Assembly (NCBI GenBank): GCA_009921265.1
Contig: RFYV01000001.1
Location: 1 to 64,000 of the forward strand
Source of the DNA: Betaproteobacteria bacterium
GTDB lineage: Bacteria; Pseudomonadota; Gammaproteobacteria; Burkholderiales; Burkholderiaceae_C
Reading direction: 5' to 3'
DNA: 64,000 nucleotides
A program made the translations under genes and the position numbers. The notes below the pieces were generated by a model. The model saw nothing but the letters and a program-made list of their open reading frames with translations. It made no database searches and was not told the origin of the DNA. This document shows, one piece after another, positions 7,381 to 16,871 of the stretch; the stretch's first letter is position 1; the number at the start of each line of letters is the position of its first letter.

Positions 7381-8343
7381 ATGAATCAATTTAATATCAA
7401 CAAAGGCGGCGCGTTCAAAATCACGTGCGCCATACCCTTCATCGCTTCTTTACTTTTTAGTGTGTCGAGCAATGCGGGTACAAGCGTATTATTCATTGGC
7501 AATAGCTTCACTTATGGGCATGGTTCCCCTGTCAGATATTACAGACCGCATACGGTCAAGGATCTGAATCTTGAAGGGCAAGGCGGTGTGCCCGCTTTGT
7601 TTAAATCCTTTACGCAACAAGTCGGTTTGGATTTTGATGTGGCTATCGAAACGCGCGGTGGAACAGGTATCGACTGGCATCTTGCCAATAAACTCAGTGT
7701 GATTACGCAAAAGCCATGGGATATTGTTGTTGCTCATGGTTTTAGTACGCTTGATTCTCAAAAGCCAGGTGATGCGACAAAATTAATTGAGACATCCAAG
7801 CAATTGGCGACGGCTCTTGTGCAAAGAAATCCAAAAGCAGATTTAAGACTTGAAGCAACTTTTCCGCGTGCAGATGAAACATACGGACCTAAAGGCGCTT
7901 GGTATGGAAAAACAATTGGGGACATGGCCAAAGATATTCGCACTGGCTATGACCAAGCTGCCAAATCGCATCCCGCCATCAAGGGCGTCATCCCTGTTGG
8001 AGAGGCATGGGTGAGAGCGATGGATGCGGGTGTCGCTGATAAAAATTCTTTAGATGGTGTTGATGCTGGAAAATTAAATTTATGGACCTACGACAACTAC
8101 CATGCAAGTACAGCAGGGTATTACTTAAAAGCCTTGGTTGTGTTTGGCGCTTTGACGCTTCGCGATCCACGATCATTGGGGGGTAATGAATGCTCGGGTT
8201 TTGAGCTCGGATTATCTGTCTCAGATGTGAAAGCATTGCAACAAGTGGCTTTTGATCAACTGATTGTGGGATATTCAATCACTGCATCGCCCTTGCAAAA
8301 CTTAACAACAGAGCCTGCACAACGCTGTCAACCCGGGCTTTGA
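7381..8343 (+). CDS. Secreted SGNH-type hydrolase
   Basis: 320 residues from the ATG at 7381; the track start at 7375 leaves only 3 bp to the AAAGGA ribosome site, while 7381 gives a normal 9 bp. A signal peptide (IPFIASLLFSVSSNAG) is followed at once by VLFIGNSFTYGHGS, the block I nucleophile motif of SGNH hydrolases in its GNSFT form. RGGTGIDWHL and the C-terminal DNYHASTAGYYL, which supplies the Asp-His pair, complete the triad. Such proteins are exported esterases or carbohydrate deacetylases; the specific substrate is unknown. It diverges from the other two secreted hydrolases, which supports a shared extracellular degradation role. Downstream lies the mobile-element scar. Confidence 0.82.
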   Translation: MNQFNINKGGAFKITCAIPFIASLLFSVSSNAGTSVLFIGNSFTYGHGSPVRYYRPHTVKDLNLEGQGGVPALFKSFTQQVGLDFDVAIETRGGTGIDWHLANKLSVITQKPWDIVVAHGFSTLDSQKPGDATKLIETSKQLATALVQRNPKADLRLEATFPRADETYGPKGAWYGKTIGDMAKDIRTGYDQAAKSHPAIKGVIPVGEAWVRAMDAGVADKNSLDGVDAGKLNLWTYDNYHASTAGYYLKALVVFGALTLRDPRSLGGNECSGFELGLSVSDVKALQQVAFDQLIVGYSITASPLQNLTTEPAQRCQPGL

Positions 8344-8361
8344 TTCAAGTTAAAACAGATG

Positions 8362-8561
8362 TGACCTGCGTTTAAAAACTGATCCAATTTGAGTGAGAGA
8401 AACTTTATTTTTTATCACTCGAAAGGATTAATTTATGCCAAAAGGCGTTGGATTAAAGTCCGAGCTGATGTATTTGATTACATTGAAGCCTTTCGCAATA
8501 AAACGCTGCGACATAGCAATTAGGGTTCGAATCCAAAAAGAAAAAAGTTAGACGCAGGTTA
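8362..8561 (+). mobile_element. Internally deleted IS3-family element (about 200 bp remnant)
   Basis: The left end TGACCTGCGTTTAA (8362-8375) and the right end TTAGACGCAGGTTA (8548-8561) are inverted repeats matching at 12 of 14 positions. Just inside the right end is a transposase fragment in frame: VRADVFDYIEAFRNKTLRHSN. This matches the C-terminal end of IS3-family OrfB (integrase core) and stops at a TAG at 8521. The left end continues into GAGTGAGAGAAACTTT, which looks like an IS leader. Everything between the left end and the last part of orfB has been lost, giving a MITE-like relic. No flanking target duplication is evident. Confidence 0.7.
8425..8523 (+). pseudogene. IS3-family transposase OrfB, C-terminal fragment
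   Basis: The frame reads GLIYAKRRWIKVRADVFDY and on to RHSN before a TAG. The phrase DVFDYIEAFRNKTLRHSN is the hallmark near the C-terminus of IS3-group integrase-core transposases. Shifting the frame by one base after RHSN reads LGFESKK, the expected continuation, so a frameshift accompanies the large deletion. It cannot encode a functional enzyme. Confidence 0.65.
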
Positions 8562-8969
8562 GGGGCTCGAACTTATTTTGGCAAAAGTTCTAATCCTGAT
8601 ACGGTTCAAAAGTGAGGTGGACAACAACGATTCTGTTTGCAGTGAAATCAGTTAGACTAAAAAATCTTACTTAGATTGTTTCAACATTTAACTCAGGTCA
8701 GGGCTATTCCCAAAACAGGAGGTGAGGCTGCGATGGGGTCTGGGTTGGCTGGCAATTGAATAGTGCACCCCAATGATTAGTCAAATGCTAAAACGAATTA
8801 AAACAAATTTTGGCCGTCCGAAGACCGCATCTTTTTACCACCATGCTCGATAAGAAGGTTGATGCGGTCGTTGGGTCAACTAGTGATGGCACTTTAATCT
8901 AACCATGAAAAACTAGTATCATCTCGTGTGAATGCACGACAATAATTTAAGACCTTTTTAAATTAATTT
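8562..8969. other. Gene-free stretch between IS remnant and tRNA-Leu flank
   Basis: About 400 bp with no ORF of support in any frame and no convincing homology by eye. A small hairpin (TCGTGT...GCACGA, 8923-8938) and two copies of AACTAGT are present. It is most simply explained as decayed mobile DNA between the IS3 relic and the integrase-like repeats. Confidence 0.5.
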
Positions 8970-9060
8970 TTGTGTAGTTGCAAAAGGCGATCAAGACTTT
9001 GAAAAAGGGTCATTTCGCGTACGAAATATGTGTAATCTATGTGTAGTTCGTGTGTAATTT
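8970..9060. repeat. 11-bp tandem repeats beside tRNA-Leu, integrase arm-site-like
   Basis: Three contiguous 11-bp units, ATGTGTAATCT (9028), ATGTGTAGTTC (9039) and GTGTGTAATTT (9050), share TGTGTARTT. A fourth copy, TTGTGTAGTTG, lies at 8970. Regular one-turn spacing next to the 3' end of a tRNA gene is the arrangement of arm-type binding sites of tyrosine integrases that target tRNA genes. No integrase gene remains. Confidence 0.55.
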
Positions 9061-9073
9061 GGGGTCTTTTTCT

Positions 9074-9087
9074 GTACGCCACCGTAC
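9074..9087. repeat. GTACG-CCAC-CGTAC inverted repeat between tRNA-Leu and the tandem repeats
   Basis: A perfect 5-bp inverted repeat with a 4-bp centre, and a related CGCGTACG at 9017. It lies about 50 bp past the encoded CCA end of tRNA-Leu. It could be a core-type recombinase site or a short hairpin; function is inferred only from position. Confidence 0.4.
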
Positions 9088-9136
9088 GCTAAGTTGTTGA
9101 TTTGTAAGGGTTTTTGTACTAGGGTAAACCCTATAT

Positions 9137-9221
<85 letters not shown>

Positions 9222-9252
9222 ATTCAGGAAAGAAAGAAATTCTATCAAACAA

Positions 9253-11520
9253 ATGAATACAACACGTATCAATCTCCTCGATGAGTTTGATGGCATCGTT
9301 CAAGGACATCGCGATGGACATGGGTTTGTTCAACGCGACGATGGACAATCCGATGTTTATTTACCTCCCAACGAAATGCGCGCTGTGTTGCATCGCGATT
9401 TGGTTCGTGTGCGTATTGCTCGTATGGATCGCAAAGGCCGACCCGAAGGTCGCATCTTAGAAATTATTGAAAGACCTGCACTAGCCATTATTGGAAGGTT
9501 GCTTCAAGAAAGCGGCGTTTGGTTGGTTGCGCCAGAAGATAGGCGATACGGTCAAGATGTATTGATACCTAAAGGTGCAACGGGTGAAGCCAAGATCGGT
9601 CAAGTGGTTGTGGTTGAACTCACTGAGCCGCCTAGTTTGTATGGTCAACCCGTGGGTCGCGTGATCGAAGTACTCGGTGAGATGGACGACCCTGGAATGG
9701 AAATTGAAATTGCGGTGCGCAAATATGGTGTGCCCCATCAATTTTCTGATGCTTGTTTGGAATTGGCCAAAACATTACCTGATCAAGTGCGTCCTACTGA
9801 TAAAAAAAATCGAATCGATCTCACCGATGTGCCATTGGTGACGATTGATGGAGAAGATGCAAGAGATTTTGATGATGCTGTTTATTGCGAGCCCGCCAAA
9901 GTAGGCAAGGGAAAAGGTTGGCGATTATTGGTTGCAATTGCAGATGTGAGTCATTATGTCGATACCAATAGTCCGATTGATATCGACGCTTACGATCGTG
10001 CAACCAGCGTTTATTTTCCTCGACGTGTGATCCCCATGTTGCCCGAAAAAATATCCAATGGTTTGTGTTCACTCAATCCCGATGTGGAACGCTTATGCAT
10101 GGTTTGTGACATGTTGATTTCAGAAGAGGGCGATATCTACGCCTATCAATTTTATTCTGCAGTCATGTTTAGTCATGCTCGATTCACTTACACAGAAGTG
10201 GCTGCTATTTTGACAAATACCCGCGGCCCCGAGGCTGCGAAGCGAAAAGCACGAGTCCCTGATCTTCTAAATTTATATGATGTTTATCGCGCATTGTTAA
10301 AAAGCAGACATCGCCGTGGCGCCGTTGACTTTGAAACCACTGAAACTCAAATTGTGTGCGATGAAAGTGGTCGTATCGAAAAAATCGTGCCGTGTGTTCG
10401 CAATGAAGCGCATCGATTGATTGAAGAGGCCATGCTAGCGGCCAATGTGTCGAGTGCAGATTTTATTTTGCAGAGCAAGCATCCCGCAGTTTTTCGTGTG
10501 CACGAAGGTCCAACGCCAGAAAAACGCGAAACCTTGCGCAACTATCTCAAGGCCATTGGTGTGACTGCGGCGCTGAGCGAAGAGCCCACCACCGCACAAT
10601 TTCAAGCCATTGCTTTGGCCACCAAAGACCGACCCGACGCAAAACAAATTCACACAATGCTGTTGCGCTGCATGCAACAAGCCATCTACACGCCTTTTAA
10701 TAGTGGTCACTTTGGATTGGCTTATGAGGCCTACACCCATTTCACCAGTCCAATTCGTCGATACCCTGATTTATTGGTTCATCGAGTCATCAAAGCGATC
10801 TTGGCTAAAAAAACTTACAACCTACCTGCCTTGCCTTTGCCAGGTGAGGCGCACGCCAAGTTGGCCAGACGCTTAGCGGTACAACAGGCGTCAAAAGAAA
10901 ATAAAAAACCCAAAAAAACCAGTCCAGATTTGTTGGCTTGGGAAGCGGCAGGTTTGCATTGCAGTGCCAATGAGCGCAGGGCAGACGAAGCCAGTCGCGA
11001 TGTGGAGTCATGGCTCAAATGTCAATACATGCGCGAGCATTTGGGCGAAGAATTCGGTGGAGTTGTTTCTTCAGCAACCAATTTCGGATTGTTTGTCACG
11101 CTTGACGCTATGTATGTTGAAGGCTTGATTCATATCACCGAATTGGGTAGCGAGTATTTCCGTTTTGATGAGGCCAGACAAGAGCTTCGCGGGGAACGCT
11201 CAGGCATTCGTTATGCCATTGGTTCGCGCGTTCGCGTGCAAGTCAGTCGTGTTGATCTCGACGGTCGCAAAATTGACTTTCGATTGGTCAATGACGAAGA
11301 GCCGTCGACCTATTCTTCACGCAGCTCAAGTGGTTCCGGTGCAATAGATTGTGAAAGCAAGTCGAGTTCCAAAAAGAAGAAAGCCACGGCGCGGGATGAT
11401 ATTAGCTCAGGTGACAAAAACAATTCCTCAATTAGAGGAAAATCACCGTTGACTCAATTAACAGCACAAGTTAAAAAAGCCGTAGCCAAAAAACTCAAAA
11501 GTCGCAAGTCGCGACGCTAA
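9253..11520 (+). CDS. rnr: Ribonuclease R
   Basis: 755 residues. Processive 3'-5' exoribonuclease that degrades structured RNA, takes part in rRNA and mRNA quality control and in trans-translation. The order of parts is cold-shock domain (GHRDGHGFVQRDDG), the catalytic RNB domain with TIDGEDARDFDDAV (about residue 197) bearing the metal-binding aspartates, then an S1 domain (EEFGGVVSSATNFGLFVTL) and a lysine/serine-rich basic tail. Length is typical. The tail (SSSKKKKATARDD, KLKSRKSRR) matches the RNA-unwinding basic region of RNase R. AGGAAAG precedes the start. It is transcribed away from tRNA-Leu and runs toward the SDR gene with a 19-bp gap. Confidence 0.95.
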   Translation: MNTTRINLLDEFDGIVQGHRDGHGFVQRDDGQSDVYLPPNEMRAVLHRDLVRVRIARMDRKGRPEGRILEIIERPALAIIGRLLQESGVWLVAPEDRRYGQDVLIPKGATGEAKIGQVVVVELTEPPSLYGQPVGRVIEVLGEMDDPGMEIEIAVRKYGVPHQFSDACLELAKTLPDQVRPTDKKNRIDLTDVPLVTIDGEDARDFDDAVYCEPAKVGKGKGWRLLVAIADVSHYVDTNSPIDIDAYDRATSVYFPRRVIPMLPEKISNGLCSLNPDVERLCMVCDMLISEEGDIYAYQFYSAVMFSHARFTYTEVAAILTNTRGPEAAKRKARVPDLLNLYDVYRALLKSRHRRGAVDFETTETQIVCDESGRIEKIVPCVRNEAHRLIEEAMLAANVSSADFILQSKHPAVFRVHEGPTPEKRETLRNYLKAIGVTAALSEEPTTAQFQAIALATKDRPDAKQIHTMLLRCMQQAIYTPFNSGHFGLAYEAYTHFTSPIRRYPDLLVHRVIKAILAKKTYNLPALPLPGEAHAKLARRLAVQQASKENKKPKKTSPDLLAWEAAGLHCSANERRADEASRDVESWLKCQYMREHLGEEFGGVVSSATNFGLFVTLDAMYVEGLIHITELGSEYFRFDEARQELRGERSGIRYAIGSRVRVQVSRVDLDGRKIDFRLVNDEEPSTYSSRSSSGSGAIDCESKSSSKKKKATARDDISSGDKNNSSIRGKSPLTQLTAQVKKAVAKKLKSRKSRR

Positions 11521-11539
11521 ATCTTTTGAAAGGTAAAAC

Positions 11540-12292
11540 ATGACAAACTCAAAAATTGCAATTGTGACAGGCGCAGGTTCGGGTGTAGGAAAAGCTGCTG
11601 CGTTGGCTTTGCTCAAAGATGGTTGGAGCGTTGCCTTGGCGGGTCGCAGGCTAGAACCTCTTCAAGAGGTGGCTCAAGAGTCGGGCGCAAAAGATCGGGC
11701 TTTCGCTGTTTCTACCGATGTAGCCAACCCTGATTCTGTCAAAAATTTATTCGATCAAACTGTAAAAAAATGGGGTCGATTGGATGTTTTATTCAACAAT
11801 GCGGGCGTCAATGCGCCTGGTATTTTGTTAGAAGACCTCACCGTTGAGCAATGGAGGAATGTAGTTGATATCAATCTCAATGGCATGTTTTATTGCATTC
11901 AGCATGCATTCAAAACAATGAAATCACAATCGCCCATGGGCGGTCGCATCATCAACAACGGATCTATATCTGCCCACGCACCAAGACCAAACTCGATTGC
12001 CTATACGGCAACCAAACACGCTGTCACGGGTTTGACGAAAACTGCGGCGCTCGATGGACGCAAGTACGATATTTGTGTGGGGCAAATTGATATTGGCAAT
12101 GCTGCAACTGAGATGGCCGCTCGCATGGCCAAAGGTGTTCCGCAAGCCAATTTAGAAATCAAGATTGAACCGTTGATGGACGTTAATATTGTGGGCCAAT
12201 CCGTTTTGTACATGGCTAACTTACCTCTTAGCGCTAACGTGTTGTTCCATACCGTGATGGCCACCAAGATGCCATTTGTTGGAAGAGGCTAA
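11540..12292 (+). CDS. SDR-family oxidoreductase
   Basis: 250 residues. Classical short-chain dehydrogenase/reductase: nucleotide-binding [12 protein letters not shown] at the N-terminus, NNAGVNAPG near residue 88, and the active site NGSISAHAP plus YTATK around residues 142-158. Reduction or oxidation of a carbonyl/alcohol with NAD(P) is expected, substrate unknown. A Shine-Dalgarno (GAAAGG) lies 7 bp before the ATG, and the gene follows rnr by 19 bp, so some co-transcription is likely. It converges with the D-amino-acid dehydrogenase gene with only 8 bp between stops. Confidence 0.88.
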   Translation: MTNSKIAIVTGAGSGVGKAAALALLKDGWSVALAGRRLEPLQEVAQESGAKDRAFAVSTDVANPDSVKNLFDQTVKKWGRLDVLFNNAGVNAPGILLEDLTVEQWRNVVDINLNGMFYCIQHAFKTMKSQSPMGGRIINNGSISAHAPRPNSIAYTATKHAVTGLTKTAALDGRKYDICVGQIDIGNAATEMAARMAKGVPQANLEIKIEPLMDVNIVGQSVLYMANLPLSANVLFHTVMATKMPFVGRG

Positions 12293-12300
12293 TTTCCACT

Positions 12301-13542
12301 TCAAGGTTTTTTAAATGTAAAGCCTTGGGTGTTAATTTCAGTTGTCAGTCCGCTCATTAAGTCTGCAATGATGCGAGCACTACCATTACTGAGTGCCCAA
12401 CCACTCGATCCGTGTCCCGTATTGAGCCATAAACCAGGGATATGCGTTTCGCCAATCATAGGCGGACGATTTGCAAACATGGGTCGAGCGCCTTTCCAGA
12501 CCTGAAGGTTGTCGTTGTGTCGCGCAGCACTGGGAAACCAATCGTTTAAAACTTTATACAAAGTTGAAATCGCTTTTTGATCTTGCCCTTTTGGGTCACC
12601 ACCTATTTGTGCGCCACCCGCAATTCGAACGCGTTGTCCTAATCGAGAAATAGATACTTTGTATCGCTCATCCATCAAGCCACTGTGGGGCGCGTCCATC
12701 GGTTCTTTGATGGCTGCACTGATCGAGTAACCGTAAACAGGCAGCATGGGAATTTTGATGCCCAGTGGAGCGAGCAATTGCGCGCTCGATATGCCTGTAC
12801 AAATAACTACGGATTCATAAGAGACCTGACCGCTCGATGTGCGAATTTCCAGTGGATGGGTCGATTGCAGTGGTGCAATTTTTTGACCAAATTTAAATTC
12901 AACGCCTAACCGTTGTTCACAAAAATCTTTTAAAAGAATAGCAAACTGTCGGCAATTAGCAACCTCATCATCGGGCAAATAAATAGCAGCTTTGAGCTTG
13001 GTGTCGGTGTTGAGCGCGGGTTCGATCGCATAGGCTTCTTGCGCGCTGAGTTGTTTGGCGCTGTTTCCTGTTTCCTTGAGCATTTCTAGGGTGGGCGCCA
13101 TCAAATTAACTTCTTGATCGCCGCGCAATAAAACCATGTAGCCTTGGGTTTTTTCGTAATCTAATCTATGTCGAATCGTGATGTCGTGCAAAATTTTACG
13201 ACTATAAAAAGCCAGCCTGTGGAGATGGTGTTTTTGACCTAAATAGGTTTCTTTTCGGCAAGCGCGCAACCAATGCCAAATCCATTTGAGTTCGGCAGAA
13301 CCCAAGCCCTTGACCCGAACGGGTGCGTGTTTTGAAAAAAGGTAGCGAAGAACCTTGGCAGGCATGCCAGGAGCGGCCCAAGGCGTCACGTAACCTGGAG
13401 CGAGCACGCCGGCATTGGCAAAACTTGCTCCTTCTGCGCAGAAGCTGTGTTCCTCGTAGACGCTAACAGAATGGCCTTTTTGAGCCAATTCAAATGCGGT
13501 CGTAACGCCCACAATTCCAGCACCGATAACGGCAATTTTCAT
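12301..13542 (-). CDS. dadA: D-amino-acid dehydrogenase, FAD-dependent
   Basis: 413 residues. The N-terminus MKIAVIGAGIVGVTTAFELA is the FAD dinucleotide-binding fold, followed by SFANAGVLAPGYVTPWAAPG, a stretch strongly conserved in DadA, and the C-terminal TGHGSSGWALSNGSARI that closes around FAD. DadA oxidises D-amino acids, chiefly D-alanine, to 2-oxo acids at the membrane and passes electrons to quinone. Length fits the family (about 410-435). No racemase gene is adjacent, so the usual dadAX pairing is not seen here. Its promoter must lie in the 190 bp shared with the divergent rpsB operon. Confidence 0.88.
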   Translation of the reverse strand: MKIAVIGAGIVGVTTAFELAQKGHSVSVYEEHSFCAEGASFANAGVLAPGYVTPWAAPGMPAKVLRYLFSKHAPVRVKGLGSAELKWIWHWLRACRKETYLGQKHHLHRLAFYSRKILHDITIRHRLDYEKTQGYMVLLRGDQEVNLMAPTLEMLKETGNSAKQLSAQEAYAIEPALNTDTKLKAAIYLPDDEVANCRQFAILLKDFCEQRLGVEFKFGQKIAPLQSTHPLEIRTSSGQVSYESVVICTGISSAQLLAPLGIKIPMLPVYGYSISAAIKEPMDAPHSGLMDERYKVSISRLGQRVRIAGGAQIGGDPKGQDQKAISTLYKVLNDWFPSAARHNDNLQVWKGARPMFANRPPMIGETHIPGLWLNTGHGSSGWALSNGSARIIADLMSGLTTEINTQGFTFKKP

Positions 13543-13554
13543 TTGGCAGGCCCC

Positions 13555-13583
13555 TGATTGGGGTGGGATGTCTGTGCTACAAT
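13555..13583 (+). promoter_or_regulatory. rpsB operon promoter, extended -10
   Basis: TGCTACAAT gives an extended -10 (TACAAT at 13578-13583) with a weak TGATTG 17 bp upstream. Transcription would begin near 13590, leaving a leader of about 145 nt before rpsB. Long rpsB leaders bind S2 for autoregulation in proteobacteria; whether this leader does is inferred from position. Confidence 0.55.
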
Positions 13584-13735
13584 ATTTAAGCTTTGCATTG
13601 ATAGACTTTTTGTTTTATTTGCAGGGTAAATCACAAACCGGTTCTTTCAAGGTGTTGTGTTTCGTGCAAATTTCATTATTTGTTTGAATCTCAATCATGA
13701 GCCGGATTTTAGACCTAACCTTCGGAGTTTTTAAA

Positions 13736-14491
13736 ATGTCAACTACTATGCGTGAAATGTTAGAGGCGGGCGTCCATTTTGGTCACCAAACCCGCTTTTG
13801 GAATCCTAAAATGGCCCAGTACATCTTTGGCCATCGCAACAAAATCCATATTATTAATTTGGAAAAAACGCTTCCCCTGTATCAAGAAGCAACCAAATTT
13901 GCCAAACAACTCAGTGCCAACCGCGGAACCATTTTGATGGTGGGCACCAAACGACAAGCGCGTGAAATCGTCGCAACAGAAGCTAAGCGCGCAGGCGTTC
14001 CTTTTGTCGACCAAAGATGGTTGGGTGGCATGCTCACCAACTTCAAAACCGTCAAAGCTTCTATCAAGCGTCTCAAAGAAATGAAGATCCAGCAAGAGTC
14101 GGGTCTTGACGCTTTGTCCAAAAAAGAGCAACTCATGTTCTCGCGCGAACTCGAAAAGCTAGAAAAAGACATCGGTGGCATTCAAGACATGGCCACATTG
14201 CCAGATGCAATTTTCATCATCGACGTGGGCTATCACAAAATCGCCATTGCAGAAGCTAAAAAATTAAGCATTCCTCTCATTGGTGTCGTGGATACTAACC
14301 ATTCGCCAGAAGGCATAGACTACGTCATTCCTGGTAACGACGACTCTTCCAAGGCTGTTACTTTGTATGCACGTGGAATCGCTGACGCCATTCTTGAAGG
14401 ACGTGCCAATGCGGTCAACGACGTGGTCAAAGCGGTATCAGAAACTGATTCGGATGAGTTTGTCGAAGTTGAGGATGAGGCTTCTGCCTAA
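13736..14491 (+). CDS. rpsB: 30S ribosomal protein S2
   Basis: 251 residues from the ATG at 13736, where the protein begins [20 protein letters not shown] as in other S2 proteins; the track start at 13697 adds 13 unrelated residues. The signatures [26 protein letters not shown] and [10 protein letters not shown] are all present. S2 is one of the last proteins to join the small subunit. A GGAG ribosome site precedes the start. The gene heads the rpsB-tsf pair and is followed by a hairpin with a T-run that probably reduces read-through into tsf. Confidence 0.97.
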   Translation: MSTTMREMLEAGVHFGHQTRFWNPKMAQYIFGHRNKIHIINLEKTLPLYQEATKFAKQLSANRGTILMVGTKRQAREIVATEAKRAGVPFVDQRWLGGMLTNFKTVKASIKRLKEMKIQQESGLDALSKKEQLMFSRELEKLEKDIGGIQDMATLPDAIFIIDVGYHKIAIAEAKKLSIPLIGVVDTNHSPEGIDYVIPGNDDSSKAVTLYARGIADAILEGRANAVNDVVKAVSETDSDEFVEVEDEASA

Positions 14492-14512
14492 TCTCTTCAT
14501 CGTCTAGATCAT

Positions 14513-14535
14513 AGGGGCTTGTGAGCCCCTTTTTC
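14513..14535 (+). terminator. rpsB-tsf intercistronic terminator-like hairpin
   Basis: AGGGGCT and AGCCCCT with a TGTG loop, followed by TTTTTC. It lies 20 bp after the rpsB stop and about 45 bp before tsf. It probably works as a partial terminator, since tsf has no obvious strong promoter in the short gap. Confidence 0.75.
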
Positions 14536-14581
14536 TTAATTTCTATTGAATGAATATTTGAACTGAAACTGGAGAAGGCAT

Positions 14582-15475
14582 ATGGCAGCAATAACAGCAA
14601 GCATGGTTGCAGAGCTTCGCGCAAAAACAGATGCGCCCATGATGGAGTGCAAAAAAGCACTCACCGAAGCCGAAGGCGATATGAACAAAGCAGAAGAAAT
14701 TTTGCGCGTCAAGTTGGGTAGTAAAGCGGGTAAGGCTGCATCACGCGTCACTGCGGAAGGTGTAGTCACCAGTTCTATCAGTGGCCATGTGGGCTCATTA
14801 CTTGAAGTCAATTGCGAAACTGATTTCGTCACCAAAAACGACAGTTTTTTGGCCATGGCTCAAGCCGCCGCGCAACTGATTGTTCAACATAAGCCTGCTA
14901 CTCTTGAAGCTCTCGGCGCACTTTCGTATAGCCAAGATGGATTCGGTCCAACACTAGAAGACGTCAGAAAAGGACTAATTGGAAAAATCGGCGAGAACAT
15001 GAGCTTTCGTCGCTTCCAACTTTTTTCTGGCGCCACACCCGTTACCTCTTATTTGCATGGGACACGCATTGGCGTGATGGTCGAATACACAGGCGACGAA
15101 GTCGCCGCGCGCGACGTGGCAATGCACGTGGCGGCCATGAAACCCGTGTCGCTCACCAGTGCGGATGTTCCTGCAGAATTCATTGAGCGTGAGCGTTCGG
15201 TTGCAGTTGCAAAGGCTGCTGAAACCAATAAGCCTGCAGACATCATTCAAAAAATGGTCGAGGGTTCGGTTCAAAAATACCTCAAAGAAGTCTCTTTGTT
15301 TAATCAGACCTTTGTCAAAAACGACAAGCAATCTGTAGAGCAAATGCTCAAGGCTACTAACACCACGGTCAAGGGATTTACGCTCTATATTGTGGGTGAG
15401 GGCATTGAGAAAAAGACCGATGATTTTGCCGCCGAAGTGGCCGCTCAAGTAGCTGCCGCCAAACAATCGGCTTAA
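14582..15475 (+). CDS. tsf: Elongation factor Ts
   Basis: 297 residues. EF-Ts exchanges GDP for GTP on EF-Tu. The N-terminal UBA-like region with [21 protein letters not shown] and the [11 protein letters not shown] motif near residue 80 are the family signatures; [13 protein letters not shown] and ALHVAAM-like MHVAAMKPV mark the core domain. Ribosome site GGAGAAGG lies just before the ATG. It is downstream of rpsB and ends at a strong terminator, as expected for the pair. Length is usual for Burkholderiales (about 290-310). Confidence 0.97.
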   Translation: MAAITASMVAELRAKTDAPMMECKKALTEAEGDMNKAEEILRVKLGSKAGKAASRVTAEGVVTSSISGHVGSLLEVNCETDFVTKNDSFLAMAQAAAQLIVQHKPATLEALGALSYSQDGFGPTLEDVRKGLIGKIGENMSFRRFQLFSGATPVTSYLHGTRIGVMVEYTGDEVAARDVAMHVAAMKPVSLTSADVPAEFIERERSVAVAKAAETNKPADIIQKMVEGSVQKYLKEVSLFNQTFVKNDKQSVEQMLKATNTTVKGFTLYIVGEGIEKKTDDFAAEVAAQVAAAKQSA

Positions 15476-15484
15476 ACCATTCAT

Positions 15485-15509
15485 GGGGACTCAGGTCCCC
15501 TTTTTTTTT
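15485..15509 (+). terminator. Strong intrinsic terminator after tsf
   Basis: GGGGAC-TCAG-GTCCCC followed by nine T residues, 10 bp after the tsf stop. This ends the rpsB-tsf unit and implies that pyrH starts from its own promoter. Confidence 0.92.
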
Positions 15510-15557
15510 ACCTTGCAGACCATAACAACGCTAAACTTGCACATATAGGAGTAATCA

Positions 15558-16280
15558 ATGAAGGCTGACAAGACCCCCCATAAGAGAATTTTGTTAAAAC
15601 TCTCTGGCGAGGCCTTGATGGGGGACGATGCATTTGGAATTAACCGAGCAACCATTGTTCGGATGGTTGAAGAAATTGCAGAGGTCACACGTTTAGGCGT
15701 TGAGGTGGCGGTTGTTATTGGTGGTGGAAATATATTTAGAGGTGTTGCAGGTGGTGCCGTCGGAATGGATAGAGCCACAGCCGATTACATGGGTATGTTG
15801 GCCACCGTGATGAATGCCTTAGCTCTAGCCGACACCATGAACAAAGCGGGTTTGACAGCTCGCGTCATGTCTGCGATTGGTATTGAACAAGTGGTTGAGC
15901 CCTATGTCAGGCCCAAGGCACTGCAATATTTAGAAGAAGGCAAGGTTGTGATATTTGCGGCAGGAACAGGCAATCCATTTTTTACAACCGACACCGCTGC
16001 TGCATTAAGGGGCGCAGAAATTGGCGCAGAAGTTGTGCTCAAAGCCACTAAAGTCGATGGTGTTTATTCTGCAGATCCCAAAAAAGATCCCCATGCAACG
16101 CGTTACAGCAGTATCAGTTTTGATGAAGCCATTGGAAAAAATTTAGGCATCATGGACGCCACTGCATTTGCGTTGTGTCGCGATCAAAAACTACCAATCA
16201 AAGTTTTTTCTATTTTTAAAAATGGCGCGCTGAAGCGGGTTGTGATGGGTGAAGACGAAGGCACTTTGGTTTATGCCTAA
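15558..16280 (+). CDS. pyrH: UMP kinase
   Basis: 240 residues. Phosphorylates UMP to UDP in pyrimidine nucleotide synthesis. The amino-acid-kinase fold is seen in [38 protein letters not shown] and [16 protein letters not shown], all diagnostic of bacterial PyrH rather than eukaryotic UMP/CMP kinase. The enzyme is usually a hexamer activated by GTP and inhibited by UTP. An AGGAG site precedes the start. It opens the pyrH-frr-cdsA-dxr run, with 27 bp to frr. Confidence 0.97.
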   Translation: MKADKTPHKRILLKLSGEALMGDDAFGINRATIVRMVEEIAEVTRLGVEVAVVIGGGNIFRGVAGGAVGMDRATADYMGMLATVMNALALADTMNKAGLTARVMSAIGIEQVVEPYVRPKALQYLEEGKVVIFAAGTGNPFFTTDTAAALRGAEIGAEVVLKATKVDGVYSADPKKDPHATRYSSISFDEAIGKNLGIMDATAFALCRDQKLPIKVFSIFKNGALKRVVMGEDEGTLVYA

Positions 16281-16307
16281 ATAATCAATTGATGCAAGGA
16301 GAAAAAA

Positions 16308-16871
16308 ATGGCTACGATTGCCGAACTCAAAAAAAGCATGGAAACCAAAATGGATCAAACCATTGCGGCTTTTAGCAGTAATCTCACAAAAATCAGAACA
16401 GGTCGCGCCAACCCTGTGTTTCTCGATAGCGTGATTGTCGACTATTATGGAAATCCAACGCCACTCAATCAAGTCGCCAATGTTTCATTGCTCGACACTA
16501 GAACCATCAGCGTTCAGCCATGGGAAAAAGGCATGGGAGCCAAAATTGAAAAAGCCATTCGCGATAGCGATTTGGGTTTAAATCCATCAGCGATGGGTGA
16601 CTTGATTCGTGTGCCGATGCCCGCAATGACCGAAGAGCGTCGAAAAGAATTAACCAAGGTTGTTCGAAACGAAGGTGAGAGCGCCAAAATTGCAATCAGA
16701 AATTTAAGACGCGATGCCAACGACGCTGTCAAAAAAATAGTCAAAGACAAGTTGGCTTCTGAGGACGAACAAAAACGCGCTGAAGCCGATGTCCAAAAAG
16801 TAACCGATAAACACATTGTCGATATTGACAAAATGATTGCTGGCAAAGAGCAAGACATAATGGCTGTATAA
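16308..16871 (+). CDS. frr: Ribosome recycling factor
   Basis: 187 residues, normal length (about 185). Works with EF-G to split the post-termination ribosome. [37 protein letters not shown] and [18 protein letters not shown] are the family blocks, covering the long helical domain and the beta/alpha domain. AAGGAG sits ahead of the start. The next gene, cdsA, starts only 6 bp after the stop; in most related genomes the undecaprenyl diphosphate synthase gene uppS sits between them, and it is missing here. Confidence 0.97.
   Translation: MATIAELKKSMETKMDQTIAAFSSNLTKIRTGRANPVFLDSVIVDYYGNPTPLNQVANVSLLDTRTISVQPWEKGMGAKIEKAIRDSDLGLNPSAMGDLIRVPMPAMTEERRKELTKVVRNEGESAKIAIRNLRRDANDAVKKIVKDKLASEDEQKRAEADVQKVTDKHIVDIDKMIAGKEQDIMAV

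Noticed and set aside
8435-8551. Small ORF MPKGVGLKSEL with an AAGGA site upstream
   Set aside because: It is in a different frame from the recognisable transposase fragment in the same stretch, which explains the sequence better.
14975-15484. 169-residue minus-strand ORF opposite tsf
   Set aside because: Antisense shadow of tsf, reaching into the terminator; no independent support.
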